Shown piece by piece: positions 1-6,569 of a stretch of DNA of 6,839 nt. The stretch covers positions 1 through 6,839 of the forward strand of contig DASQHM010000066.1 of NCBI GenBank assembly GCA_035632095.1, in the 5' to 3' direction. Under the pieces are notes generated by a model that was not told where the DNA came from, ran no database searches, and saw only the letters and a program-made list of their open reading frames with translations. The stretch comes from DASQHM01 sp035632095. Lineage in GTDB: Bacteria; Pseudomonadota; Alphaproteobacteria; Ferrovibrionales; Ferrovibrionaceae. The first letter of the stretch is position 1; each line of letters starts with the position of its first letter. A program made the translations under genes and the position numbers.

Positions 1-149
1 GGTTTCTTGGCAACGCTTTTCGGCGCGGCCTTGCGCACACTGCCGCTCATGCGCGTCTGTTGCTTCGCCACTCGGGCCCTCGATGTCGAGCCAGCCGCCT
101 TTTTCTTCCGTATCGCATGACGGCGATTCGATTTCTTGTCACGTTTCAT
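1..149 (-). CDS. Partial N-terminus of a lysine/arginine-rich hypothetical protein, running off the left edge
   Basis: On the - strand an open frame runs from a TGA near 205 to the left edge without a stop. Taken from the ATG at 149 it begins MKRDKKSNRRHAIRKKK and continues with Ala, Ser, Arg and Lys, ending at the edge in KSVAKK. About a third or more of the visible 49 residues are Lys or Arg, with almost no acidic or hydrophobic residues. This composition fits a nucleic-acid-binding tail or the basic N-terminal extension of a small protein. No domain can be recognised. The start is uncertain: the ATG at 149 has no well-spaced Shine-Dalgarno, and a TTG at 200 would add 17 residues that include SAAEYKQAV, which also look protein-like. 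The gene is divergent from the phasin gene to its right. The reverse reading of the same bases gives an unconvincing peptide. Confidence 0.45.
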   Translation of the reverse strand, partial: MKRDKKSNRRHAIRKKKAAGSTSRARVAKQQTRMSGSVRKAAPKSVAKK

Positions 150-443
150 CCTGACGGCCTGCTTGTATTCCGCCGCGCTCCGGCGACACGAGAAATCCAA
201 ACCTCAGCTAAGCACACCGGAACCGCCGCCGAAAGCCGATGGCACGCCATCGGATCCGGCCCCCTCGGATCCGCCGACCGAAGCGCGGCGCACGTGGTTG
301 ATCCAGGTCAAGGCGGCCAAAGGCTTTATGCCGGAAGCTGAATCGCGGTCGAATTATTGGAATCATCGGAACAACTTGCGCAACGGTCAGGCTAGCCGGG
401 TGTGGGGATACAGACCGCCAATGCAGCCATAAGGAGAAGTATC
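150..443. other. Intergenic region upstream of the phasin gene, no supported gene
   Basis: This region separates the divergent basic-protein gene from the phasin gene. A + strand frame starting with TTG at 136 and ending at 432 gives a 98-residue proline-rich peptide, but it has no recognisable domain or ribosome binding site and overlaps the basic-protein start, so it is not called. Two copies of the palindromic-core nonamer TCGGATCCG lie at 250-258 and 265-273. No convincing -35/-10 pair or FNR/FixK-type palindrome was found ahead of the phasin gene. Confidence 0.4.
431..437 (+). promoter_or_regulatory. Shine-Dalgarno AAGGAGA that fixes the phasin start
   Basis: A near-perfect Shine-Dalgarno lies 6 bases before the ATG at 444. 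It favours that ATG over the in-frame GTG at 402, which would add 14 residues but has no comparable ribosome binding site. Confidence 0.85.
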
Positions 444-926
444 ATGACCGCAAACGACGGCATCAACATGATGGGATTGGAACGGCTTAATGCCTTGTTC
501 GCCTGGTGGGGGGCGCCAAATGCTAACGGAGCCGTCAATATCGAGGGGCAGATCAAGCACTTCGAAGCCTTCGCATCCGACCTGCAAAAGACCTGCAGCG
601 ATGCCTACAGCCGGCAGACGCAAGCCCTGATTACCGCAAACGAACGGTTTGCCCGTTCCCTGCAACAGCTCATGAGTTGCCGCGCGCCGCAAGACTTCGT
701 CGCCGCGGAATCGAACATTCTTGCGAACCTCTTCGAAGAGGCGTCGCTTCGCGCGGCGACTTGGGCCGAAGTCACGCGGAATGTCGGAGATCGCTGCGCG
801 GCCTTGGTACGCCAGACAACGGCCGAAATTCGCGAGCAAGCGCACGAAGCGACGGCGCCGAAGTCCGCGTCCGATCCCGAGCAGCCGGTAGCCAGGAAAA
901 TCGACAAACAACAGGCGCGTGCCTGA
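444..926 (+). CDS. Phasin family protein (polyhydroxyalkanoate granule-associated)
   Basis: This encodes 160 residues, starting at the ATG with a strong AAGGAGA ribosome binding site. There is no signal peptide or membrane segment. After a short N-terminal part with a hydrophobic ALFAWWG patch near residues 19-23, residues about 36-135 form an amphipathic, Gln/Ala-rich helical region. It carries the phasin_2-like pattern of a Gln/Leu-rich stretch (SLQQLMSCRAPQDFVAAES, about 72-90) followed by an Ala-rich helix with Phe-Glu-Glu-Ala and Trp-Ala-Glu. The tail from about 136 is charged and Pro/Ala-rich, ending in RKIDKQQARA. Phasins coat polyhydroxybutyrate granules in the cytoplasm and modulate granule number and size; that is family knowledge. 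No polyhydroxybutyrate synthase or depolymerase gene is visible here, so the granule role is inferred. It could instead be a phasin-like stress protein, as similar proteins occur beside stress genes in rhizobia. Confidence 0.7.
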   Translation: MTANDGINMMGLERLNALFAWWGAPNANGAVNIEGQIKHFEAFASDLQKTCSDAYSRQTQALITANERFARSLQQLMSCRAPQDFVAAESNILANLFEEASLRAATWAEVTRNVGDRCAALVRQTTAEIREQAHEATAPKSASDPEQPVARKIDKQQARA

Positions 927-951
927 ACGGGGAAAATCGGCTAGAGGTGAG

Positions 952-970
952 CGAGCCCTAGCCGGGCTTG
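952..970 (+). terminator. Short hairpin between the phasin and metal transporter genes
   Basis: CGAGCCC (952-958) and GGGCTTG (964-970) can pair as a 7-bp stem with one G-T pair around the loop TAGCC. There is no T-run after it, so it is at best a weak attenuator or an mRNA end/processing structure. It lies 17 bases before the transporter start. Confidence 0.2.
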
Positions 971-987
971 GCCTTGTGCGAGTCTGA

Positions 988-2325
988 ATGAGCAGCACCG
1001 ATCTCGCCCGTCGCCGCGAGGAGCCTACCACGCCGCTTGCGGCGAGAATCGCGCGTCACTGGACCCCGACCGATGCGCCGCGGCGGGGGTTCCTGGCCTT
1101 CCTCGGTCCGGGCTTGATCACCGGCGCATCGGACGACGATCCGAGCGGCATCGCCACCTATGCGCAGGTCGGCGCGCAGTTCGGCTACGGCATGACATGG
1201 GTCATGGTGTTCAGCTATCCCCTGATGGCCGCCATTCAAGAGATCAGCGCGCGCATCGGCCGGGTTACCGGGCGCGGAATCGCCAGCAATATCCGCATGC
1301 ACTATCCGGCGTGGCTGCTGCGCGCGATCGTCGGTCTGCTGCTCGTCGCCAATATCATCAATCTCGGCGCCGATCTGGGCGCCATGGGCGACGCATTGTA
1401 CCTATTGGTCGGCGGCTCGGCGCATATCTATGTCGTCCTGTTCGCTGTCGCTTGCGCCGCCCTTGAGATCTTTTCCCGCTACGAGCGGTACGTCTCGATC
1501 CTGAAATGGGGAACGCTTTCGCTGTTCGCATACGTCGCCGCCGTCTTCGTAGTGAAGGTGCCATGGGGTCAGGTCGCCTACCAGACATTGGTGCCGAGTT
1601 TTTCCTGGCAGAAGGACTACATTGTCGCCATCGTCGCCGTGCTGGGAACGACGATCAGCCCATACCTGTTTTTCTGGCAAGCTTCGGAAGAGGCCGAGGA
1701 CGAGCACGCGAATGCCGACGCACGTCCGCTGATGCTGGCGCCGGAGCAGGCGCCGGCCGAGATGCACCGCATCAGGCTCGACACCTATGCAGGAATGGGC
1801 TTCTCGAACTTGATCTCGCTTTTCATCATCATTACGACCGCGGCGACACTGAACGCCCATGGCATCACCGATATCCAGACCTCGTCCCAGGCGGCCGAGG
1901 CGCTGCGGCCCATTGCGGGCATGTTCACCTTTGCGCTGTTCGCGGCGGGCATCATCGGCACCGGTATGCTCGCCGTGCCGGTCCTTGCCGGATCCGCCGC
2001 CTACGCCCTCGGCGAGGCGCTCGGCTGGTCGGTCGGGTTGGCGCGCCTGCCGCTCGACGCGAAGGCCTTCTATGGGACCATCGCCGCGGCGACGCTGATC
2101 GGCATCTTTATCAACTTCATCGATCTCGATCCGATCAAGGCGTTGTTCTGGAGCGCGGTGCTCAACGGCGTTGTCGCGGTTCCCTTAATGGTGGTCATGA
2201 TGATCATGACCATGCAGCCGAAGGTGATGGGCGCATTCACCCTGCCGCGACCTCTCTGGCTGATGGGTTGGCTGTCCACCGCGGTCATGGCGGTCACGGT
2301 CGCGATCATGTTCCTCACGTGGTGA
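988..2325 (+). CDS. Nramp-family divalent metal transporter, divergent metal site
   Basis: This is a 445-residue polytopic inner-membrane protein, within the usual Nramp length, with about 11 hydrophobic segments from residue 35 to the C-terminus. The soluble basic N-terminus covers 1-33. The Nramp signature region is LGPGLITGASDDDPSG (39-54), where classical Nramp proteins have Asp-Pro-Gly-Asn; here it reads D51-P52-S53-G54, so the metal-binding Asn is replaced by Gly. The TM6 motif, normally Met-Pro-His, reads I223-S224-P225-Y226, so the Met is replaced by Ser and the His by Tyr. Classical members import Mn2+ or Fe2+ with protons. The altered site suggests a different selectivity, possibly Mg2+ or another hard cation, or a changed mechanism; this is inference. 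The loop after TM6 is acidic (SEEAEDE, 233-239). The ATG at 988 is the first possible start, but its ribosome binding site is weak. The gene lies 61 bases after the phasin and 14 bases before the stress protein. Confidence 0.88.
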   Translation: MSSTDLARRREEPTTPLAARIARHWTPTDAPRRGFLAFLGPGLITGASDDDPSGIATYAQVGAQFGYGMTWVMVFSYPLMAAIQEISARIGRVTGRGIASNIRMHYPAWLLRAIVGLLLVANIINLGADLGAMGDALYLLVGGSAHIYVVLFAVACAALEIFSRYERYVSILKWGTLSLFAYVAAVFVVKVPWGQVAYQTLVPSFSWQKDYIVAIVAVLGTTISPYLFFWQASEEAEDEHANADARPLMLAPEQAPAEMHRIRLDTYAGMGFSNLISLFIIITTAATLNAHGITDIQTSSQAAEALRPIAGMFTFALFAAGIIGTGMLAVPVLAGSAAYALGEALGWSVGLARLPLDAKAFYGTIAAATLIGIFINFIDLDPIKALFWSAVLNGVVAVPLMVVMMIMTMQPKVMGAFTLPRPLWLMGWLSTAVMAVTVAIMFLTW

Positions 2326-2339
2326 CGCAGGATCTTGCA

Positions 2340-3176
2340 ATGAGCTTCAAGGACATCCTGGTCCACGTCGACTCGACGCCAGCTTCCGGCGTGCGCCTGC
2401 GGCTCGGCCTCGCTCTGGCTCGCCGTTTCGGGGCGCGCCTTTCCGGCTTGCATGTTTTGCCCGATCCGGATGTGCCGCCGTACTTCAAGCCGAGCGCCGT
2501 CGAGCGCATCGCGAAAATCTATCGGGAGAGCGCCCGCGAGGCAGCCTCGCTCGCCGAGGCGGGTTTCCACGCGGCGATAATGGGCGCCGACGTCGAGACC
2601 GCCTGGAACTCAGTCGCGGGCGACATGGCGCAGCAATTGGCCGAGCGTGCCCGGTTTGCGGATCTGCTTCTGCTCGGCCAGTCCGACACCGAGAACCCAC
2701 CGTCTCTTTCGGCCTTTTCAATTCCGCAGAAGGTCGTCATCGATGCGGGAACGCCGATTCTCGTGGTGCCGACACGCGGCGCCTTCGACACGACCGGCCG
2801 GCATGTCCTGGTGACGTGGGACGGCAGCCGCGAGGCGGCCCGCGCAGTCCGCGATGCAATGCCGTTTCTGCAGGCGGCCGAGCATGTCTCTCTCCTCGCT
2901 GTCGACCCGGAGCGACAAGGTCATATCCATCCGACGGCGAACGCCGGCGAACTGGCGGCGCATCTTGCGCGTCATGGCGTCGCAACCGATCCGACGACGA
3001 TCGCGTCGGCCGAGGAAAGCGTCGCCGACGTGCTGCTGGCAAATACCAGAAAGCTCGGCGCGGACCTACTGGTCATGGGCGGCTATGGCCATCCGCGGCT
3101 GCTGGAGTTGGTGCTAGGCGGCACGACACAGGCGCTTCTGGAGGCCATGGCGGTTCCGATCCTGGTATCGCATTAG
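2340..3176 (+). CDS. Tandem-domain universal stress protein (UspA family)
   Basis: This encodes 278 residues, two UspA folds in one chain (about 1-145 and 152-278), with no signal or membrane segment, so it is cytoplasmic. The N-terminal half starts with the typical FKDILVHVDST strand-loop and ends with TPILVVP. The C-terminal half starts at HVLVTWDGSREA and ends with VPILVSH. Only the C-terminal half keeps the nucleotide-binding loop: G247-G-Y-G250, nine residues, then G260-G261-T262, close to the G-2x-G-9x-G-S/T motif with Gly in the S/T place. The N-terminal half has lost it (LLLLGQSDTENPP), a usual division in tandem Usp proteins. The ATG at 2340 follows the transporter stop by 14 bases and has a CAGGA ribosome binding site about 8 bases upstream. 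Such proteins respond to starvation, redox or low-oxygen stress; here one is coupled to the metal transporter. The specific role is unknown. Confidence 0.9.
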   Translation: MSFKDILVHVDSTPASGVRLRLGLALARRFGARLSGLHVLPDPDVPPYFKPSAVERIAKIYRESAREAASLAEAGFHAAIMGADVETAWNSVAGDMAQQLAERARFADLLLLGQSDTENPPSLSAFSIPQKVVIDAGTPILVVPTRGAFDTTGRHVLVTWDGSREAARAVRDAMPFLQAAEHVSLLAVDPERQGHIHPTANAGELAAHLARHGVATDPTTIASAEESVADVLLANTRKLGADLLVMGGYGHPRLLELVLGGTTQALLEAMAVPILVSH

Positions 3177-3227
3177 CCCGACGCGAAGGCCCCGGCGCGC
3201 GGCGGCGCCAGACCCAATTCCGGTCGC
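3177..3227. terminator. Convergent intergenic gap with GC-rich inverted repeats
   Basis: The usp and nirK genes converge across these 51 bases. GGCGC (3194-3198) and GCGCC (3205-3209) can form a short hairpin, and GACC/GGTC (3211-3224) a second smaller one. No T-tract follows on either strand, so a bidirectional terminator is plausible from position but only weakly supported by sequence. Confidence 0.25.
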
Positions 3228-5213
3228 CTAGTGCCCCATGCCCGGCATGACCTTTCCATCGTAGATCGCCGGATTCGGCGGCCCCTCGACAATCAGCATG
3301 CCGGCAAGGCCGCGTTCCATGCGGGCCAACGCATGGTCGACGATGATGAAGTTGCCGGGAACGACCGGCGTGAACTCGACGACCGTGGCTCCGCCGGGCG
3401 GGACGGTGACGGTCTGAATGCCGCGGCTCACCCGACCCTGCAGCCCGCCGCCGTCGTAGACCTTTTCGAAGATCTCGCCGATCACATGGAACGCGGAGGT
3501 GAAGTTCGGCCCGCCGACGCCGAAATAGATGCGGACGCTTTCGCCGACCTTGGCGCGCAGCGGATGCAGCTTGGTCAGCGCGCCGACGGCGCCGTTCAGC
3601 ACGAAGTATTCCGGCCGCTCGTTCAGCAGCTTTTCGACGCTGAACTCCTGGCTGCCGTGCTGGCCGAACGCCGCATCGGTGTAAACTTCGCCCTGCATGA
3701 CGTAGAACTCGTGATCCACCTTCGGCAGGCCCTCCTCCGGCTCGACCAGGATCATGCCGTACATGCCGTTGGCGATATGCTCGGCCACCATCGGCGTCGC
3801 GCAGTGATAGACATAGAGTCCGGGCACCAGCGCCTTGAACTTCATCGATTTCTCGTCGCCGGGATCGACCTGCAACGCGGCCGCGCCGCCGCCAGGTCCC
3901 GTTGCCGCGTGAAAATCGACCGAGTGAATCATCGAGCTTTCGGCGGCGTTCTTCAAATGCACTTCGACGGTGTCGCCGACGCGGACACGCAGCATCGGTC
4001 CCGGTACCTTGCCGTTGAAGGTCCAGAACCCGAAAGTGACATCGTTCGCCAAGCGGCCTTCGACCTCGCTCGTTTGCAGATCGACGCGCACAATCTGGGG
4101 GCCGCGCTTGCCGATCGGCGGCGGCACGTCGGTCGGCTCGCGCGAAATATCGGCCTGCGCCAGCGCCTGCGCCGGCGGCTTGGCCGTTACGCTGAACTTC
4201 CCCTCCATGCCCGCTTGCCGGTGTCCCGGCGTGCTGCAGAAATAGACAAAGTCACCGGGTTTTCCGGCTCTGAAGGCGAGCGTCGTGCTGGCGCCCTTGC
4301 CGGTCACGCGCGGCGATTTCGCGTTTTCGTCGGGTAGTGCGATGTCGTGCTCCGCGCCTTCGCCATTGATCAGCGTGATTTGCACGCCTTGACCCTCGGC
4401 GGCGGTAAGTTCCGGGTTCACCTTGCCGTCGATGGCGCCGCCGACGCCGAGAAAGACCATGCGGCCTTCGGCGATGCCGGTGCGCAGCGTGTAGCGTATG
4501 TCCGAAAGGTCGGCCGAAGGCGCCGATGCGCTTCCCGCGGCGGCGGCAGGCGGCGGCGGCGCGGCGGTTGACGGCTGGGCGGTGGCGGCGGCCGGCGCCG
4601 GCGCGTGAGCCATGCCCGGCATGGCCTGAGCCGACGCAGTGCCGCCGGCAAGATAGGCGATCACGTCGTCGCGCTCATGCTGCGACTTCAACCCCGGAAA
4701 CGGCATGTGATTGCCGGGTACGACTTTTTGCGGATCGATCAGATACGCATCGAGCGTCGCTGCATCCCAGGTCAGGTTGGCCTGCTTCATCGCGTCCGAA
4801 TAGTTGAAGTTCGGCTGCTGCCCCGACTTCCGCCCGACGATGCCGGCGAGGCTCGGACCTTGCAGGGTCTTGCCGGCCTGCAACGAATGGCAAACCTGGC
4901 ATTTGCGGAACACGCTGGCGCCCTGCGCCGGATCGCCGCGCATTGCCGCCGCGACGGCCGGCGCTGCGGCAGCGGGCGGTGAAGGGGCCCGCTGCGGAAC
5001 CGTGGCGGCATCCGCAGATTTGGGCGGAGCATTCCGCGCCGGATCGTTTGCCGGCATCGCCGAGGGAGGCGCCGCGACTGGCACCGCGGGCGAGGGCGCG
5101 CGCGCTTCGGCCGTTGGCGTCGGCGACGTGCTTGAGCCGGGCGGATGCGTCGCCAGGAAGCCGATGGCGGAGACGGCGACGATAGCGATAATGATGGGTA
5201 AGCCTAAGCGCAT
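3228..5213 (-). CDS. nirK: Multidomain copper nitrite reductase: cytochrome c - cupredoxin - NirK fusion
   Basis: This encodes 661 residues; simple NirK proteins have about 350-390. In order: a hydrophobic N-terminal segment (5-21) with no clear cleavage site, likely a membrane anchor; a Pro/Ala-rich linker (about 26-95); a class I cytochrome c domain (about 92-190) with CQVCH at 105-109 and axial M170 in NHMPFPG; a second Pro/Ala linker (about 191-235); an extra cupredoxin (about 238-345) with type-1 copper ligands H289, C326, H331 and M336; and the NirK core (about 366-648). In the core, type-1 ligands are H430, C471, H479 and M484, type-2 ligands are H435, H470 and H627, and the catalytic pair is D433 and H576. 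The HIANGMYG and LPKVDHEFY regions resemble Neisseria AniA. The protein should act in the periplasm, reducing nitrite to NO with electrons relayed through its own haem and copper domains. The start is set by AGGAG six bases upstream. It lies 106 bases after nnrS and is probably co-transcribed with it. Confidence 0.93.
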   Translation of the reverse strand: MRLGLPIIIAIVAVSAIGFLATHPPGSSTSPTPTAEARAPSPAVPVAAPPSAMPANDPARNAPPKSADAATVPQRAPSPPAAAAPAVAAAMRGDPAQGASVFRKCQVCHSLQAGKTLQGPSLAGIVGRKSGQQPNFNYSDAMKQANLTWDAATLDAYLIDPQKVVPGNHMPFPGLKSQHERDDVIAYLAGGTASAQAMPGMAHAPAPAAATAQPSTAAPPPPAAAAGSASAPSADLSDIRYTLRTGIAEGRMVFLGVGGAIDGKVNPELTAAEGQGVQITLINGEGAEHDIALPDENAKSPRVTGKGASTTLAFRAGKPGDFVYFCSTPGHRQAGMEGKFSVTAKPPAQALAQADISREPTDVPPPIGKRGPQIVRVDLQTSEVEGRLANDVTFGFWTFNGKVPGPMLRVRVGDTVEVHLKNAAESSMIHSVDFHAATGPGGGAAALQVDPGDEKSMKFKALVPGLYVYHCATPMVAEHIANGMYGMILVEPEEGLPKVDHEFYVMQGEVYTDAAFGQHGSQEFSVEKLLNERPEYFVLNGAVGALTKLHPLRAKVGESVRIYFGVGGPNFTSAFHVIGEIFEKVYDGGGLQGRVSRGIQTVTVPPGGATVVEFTPVVPGNFIIVDHALARMERGLAGMLIVEGPPNPAIYDGKVMPGMGH

Positions 5214-5219
5214 GGCCTG

Positions 5220-5224
5220 CTCCT
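5220..5224 (-). promoter_or_regulatory. Shine-Dalgarno AGGAG of the nitrite reductase gene
   Basis: On the - strand AGGAG lies six bases before the ATG at 5213, immediately followed by the Arg-plus-hydrophobic signal segment. This fixes the start; the same frame stays open upstream to 5444, but that stretch is antisense-like, Arg/Ser-rich and overlaps the 3' end of nnrS. Confidence 0.85.
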
Positions 5225-5319
5225 GCTTTTCGATTGGGGTCGATGCTTCAGTCGAGAGAGTAGCTTTGTTTGGTTTCGATGACGGCCGCGGGGAATGCCG
5301 CCTAGCCGAACGCCGCCGC

Positions 5320-6519
5320 TCATCGCCGCGTCCGACCGGGATGAGCAAACACCAGGATCGGCGCGTAGACCATGACGAACAAGACCATCGCCGCGACCCA
5401 GAGGGCGCCCGAGAGCTCGACATACGCGATCGCGGCCGGAACAAGGATCGGCGCGGCCACGCGGAGGGCGGCGGCGGCGGTGACCAGGCAATAAACGACC
5501 ACTACCAGCGGCGTCGCCTCCAAGGGACGCCCAGCATGGCCGAGCGACGCGCGCGTCATGACCGCCAAGATCATGGTGCCGATCGCCCCTGCGGTCAGGG
5601 CATGGATTGCGGCACTTTGCGGCACGCCCCATTCCAGCGTCGCCAGACCGAGCAAGGCCGTGCCCAGCACCAGCCACCCGTAGCCTACATGGAGTATGAA
5701 GACGAGAGGCTCGGCAAACGTCGCAATGCCGCGCCAGCGAAGCAGGCGCCACAGGTTGAGCAGCGCGGCAAGCAGGAGCAGCGCCCCGATGCCTCGAAAC
5801 ATCGGAAAGAACGCCCATCCAAGCAGGGCGGCGTGCGGGCTGCCGAGCGCGGCCCGATCGATTGGACCGAAAACCGCGGGGAGATTGGTGGCGCGGCGCT
5901 TCGCCAGCCAATTCCTGGTGAAGCTTGGCACGATCCGGCCGGCCACCACCGAGATCAGGATGAGGACGGCGGCAAGTCCGAGGCGCCACCCGAGCCCTTG
6001 CATCACGCCGATGCCATCGGACTCCAAGTGCATCAGCAGATTCGCAATGCCGAGAACGACGACCGGCACGACCATCGGCAGATTGCGCCAATTCCGCCCG
6101 GCGACGATCTCGCGCGCGACGACACCGACCAGAACCGCCGGAAACGACAGATCCGCGGCGATAGCCAGCCACGGCGGAAGGAAAGCCGAAACCAGGCAGG
6201 CGATCCGGCCCACCAGCCACAATCCCGCGAGCAACGCCAAAGGCCCGCCGCTGACCGGAAACCGCTGGGTCCAGTTCGGAATCGCGGTGAGCAGAAAGCC
6301 GGCGATGGCCGCAATCACGAAGCCGAACAACATCTCGTGGATGTGCCAAGTGAGCGGATCGAATCGGCTGGGCAAAGCGGTTCCCGTGGCGAACATGACG
6401 ATCCAGAGCGCCAGCGCTGCCGCCGCCCACAGCCCGGCGGCGAGAAAAAACGGCCGGAAACCTTGCGTCAGAAACGTCGGCCCGGCGCGGCGAACGCCGT
6501 CATCGGCGAGAATAGTCAT
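5320..6519 (-). CDS. nnrS: NnrS family haem/copper membrane protein of NO metabolism
   Basis: This encodes 399 residues, the usual NnrS length, with about 12 hydrophobic segments spread over the whole chain. Family hallmarks are visible: QGFRPFFLAAG (19-29), DPLTWHIHEMLFGF (54-67, with H59 and H61), GFLLTAIPNWT (74-84), GRIVPSFTRNWL (194-205), LHVGYGWLVLG (276-286) and AIHALTAGAIGTMILAVMTR (304-323) with H306, then SLGH at H328. These conserved His residues are candidate haem or copper ligands. NnrS is known as a haem- and copper-containing inner-membrane protein in denitrifying proteobacteria that is linked to tolerance of nitric oxide. The ATG at 6519 precedes MTILADDG and has only a weak GGCGG-like ribosome binding site. 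The gene sits directly upstream of the nitrite reductase gene, whose product makes NO, and downstream of an FNR-type box, so it probably limits NO stress from that enzyme. Confidence 0.92.
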   Translation of the reverse strand: MTILADDGVRRAGPTFLTQGFRPFFLAAGLWAAAALALWIVMFATGTALPSRFDPLTWHIHEMLFGFVIAAIAGFLLTAIPNWTQRFPVSGGPLALLAGLWLVGRIACLVSAFLPPWLAIAADLSFPAVLVGVVAREIVAGRNWRNLPMVVPVVVLGIANLLMHLESDGIGVMQGLGWRLGLAAVLILISVVAGRIVPSFTRNWLAKRRATNLPAVFGPIDRAALGSPHAALLGWAFFPMFRGIGALLLLAALLNLWRLLRWRGIATFAEPLVFILHVGYGWLVLGTALLGLATLEWGVPQSAAIHALTAGAIGTMILAVMTRASLGHAGRPLEATPLVVVVYCLVTAAAALRVAAPILVPAAIAYVELSGALWVAAMVLFVMVYAPILVFAHPGRTRR

Positions 6520-6569
6520 AGTGCACCGCCAGCCGCTCTCGCGCCCGCCCTATTTGGTCACGGCGGAGC

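Noticed and set aside
376..411. Possible sigma-70 promoter (TTGCGC with GGATAC) before the phasin gene
   Set aside because: The spacing of 24 bases between the elements is too long and both boxes match poorly.
136..432. A 98-residue proline-rich + strand frame starting with TTG
   Set aside because: There is no ribosome binding site and no domain, and it overlaps the likely start of the - strand basic protein. It could be a small gene, but the sequence does not support it enough.
1506..2339. Upstream extension of the universal stress protein frame to give a 556-residue protein
   Set aside because: The extra 278 residues overlap the transporter gene in another frame and are Arg/His/Gly-rich. 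The Usp fold begins exactly at the ATG at 2340, which has a ribosome binding site.
3231..4337. A 368-residue + strand frame antisense to nirK
   Set aside because: The composition is His/Asp/Arg-rich and repetitive without motifs, as expected from reading a high-GC gene backwards.
5214..5444. Upstream extension of the nitrite reductase by 77 residues
   Set aside because: The extension is Arg/Ser-rich and overlaps the nnrS 3' end. The ATG at 5213 has AGGAG at good spacing and is followed by a signal-like segment.
5204..6430. A 408-residue - strand frame overlapping nnrS in another frame
   Set aside because: It is an Arg-rich shadow of nnrS with no motif; the nnrS frame has all family hallmarks.
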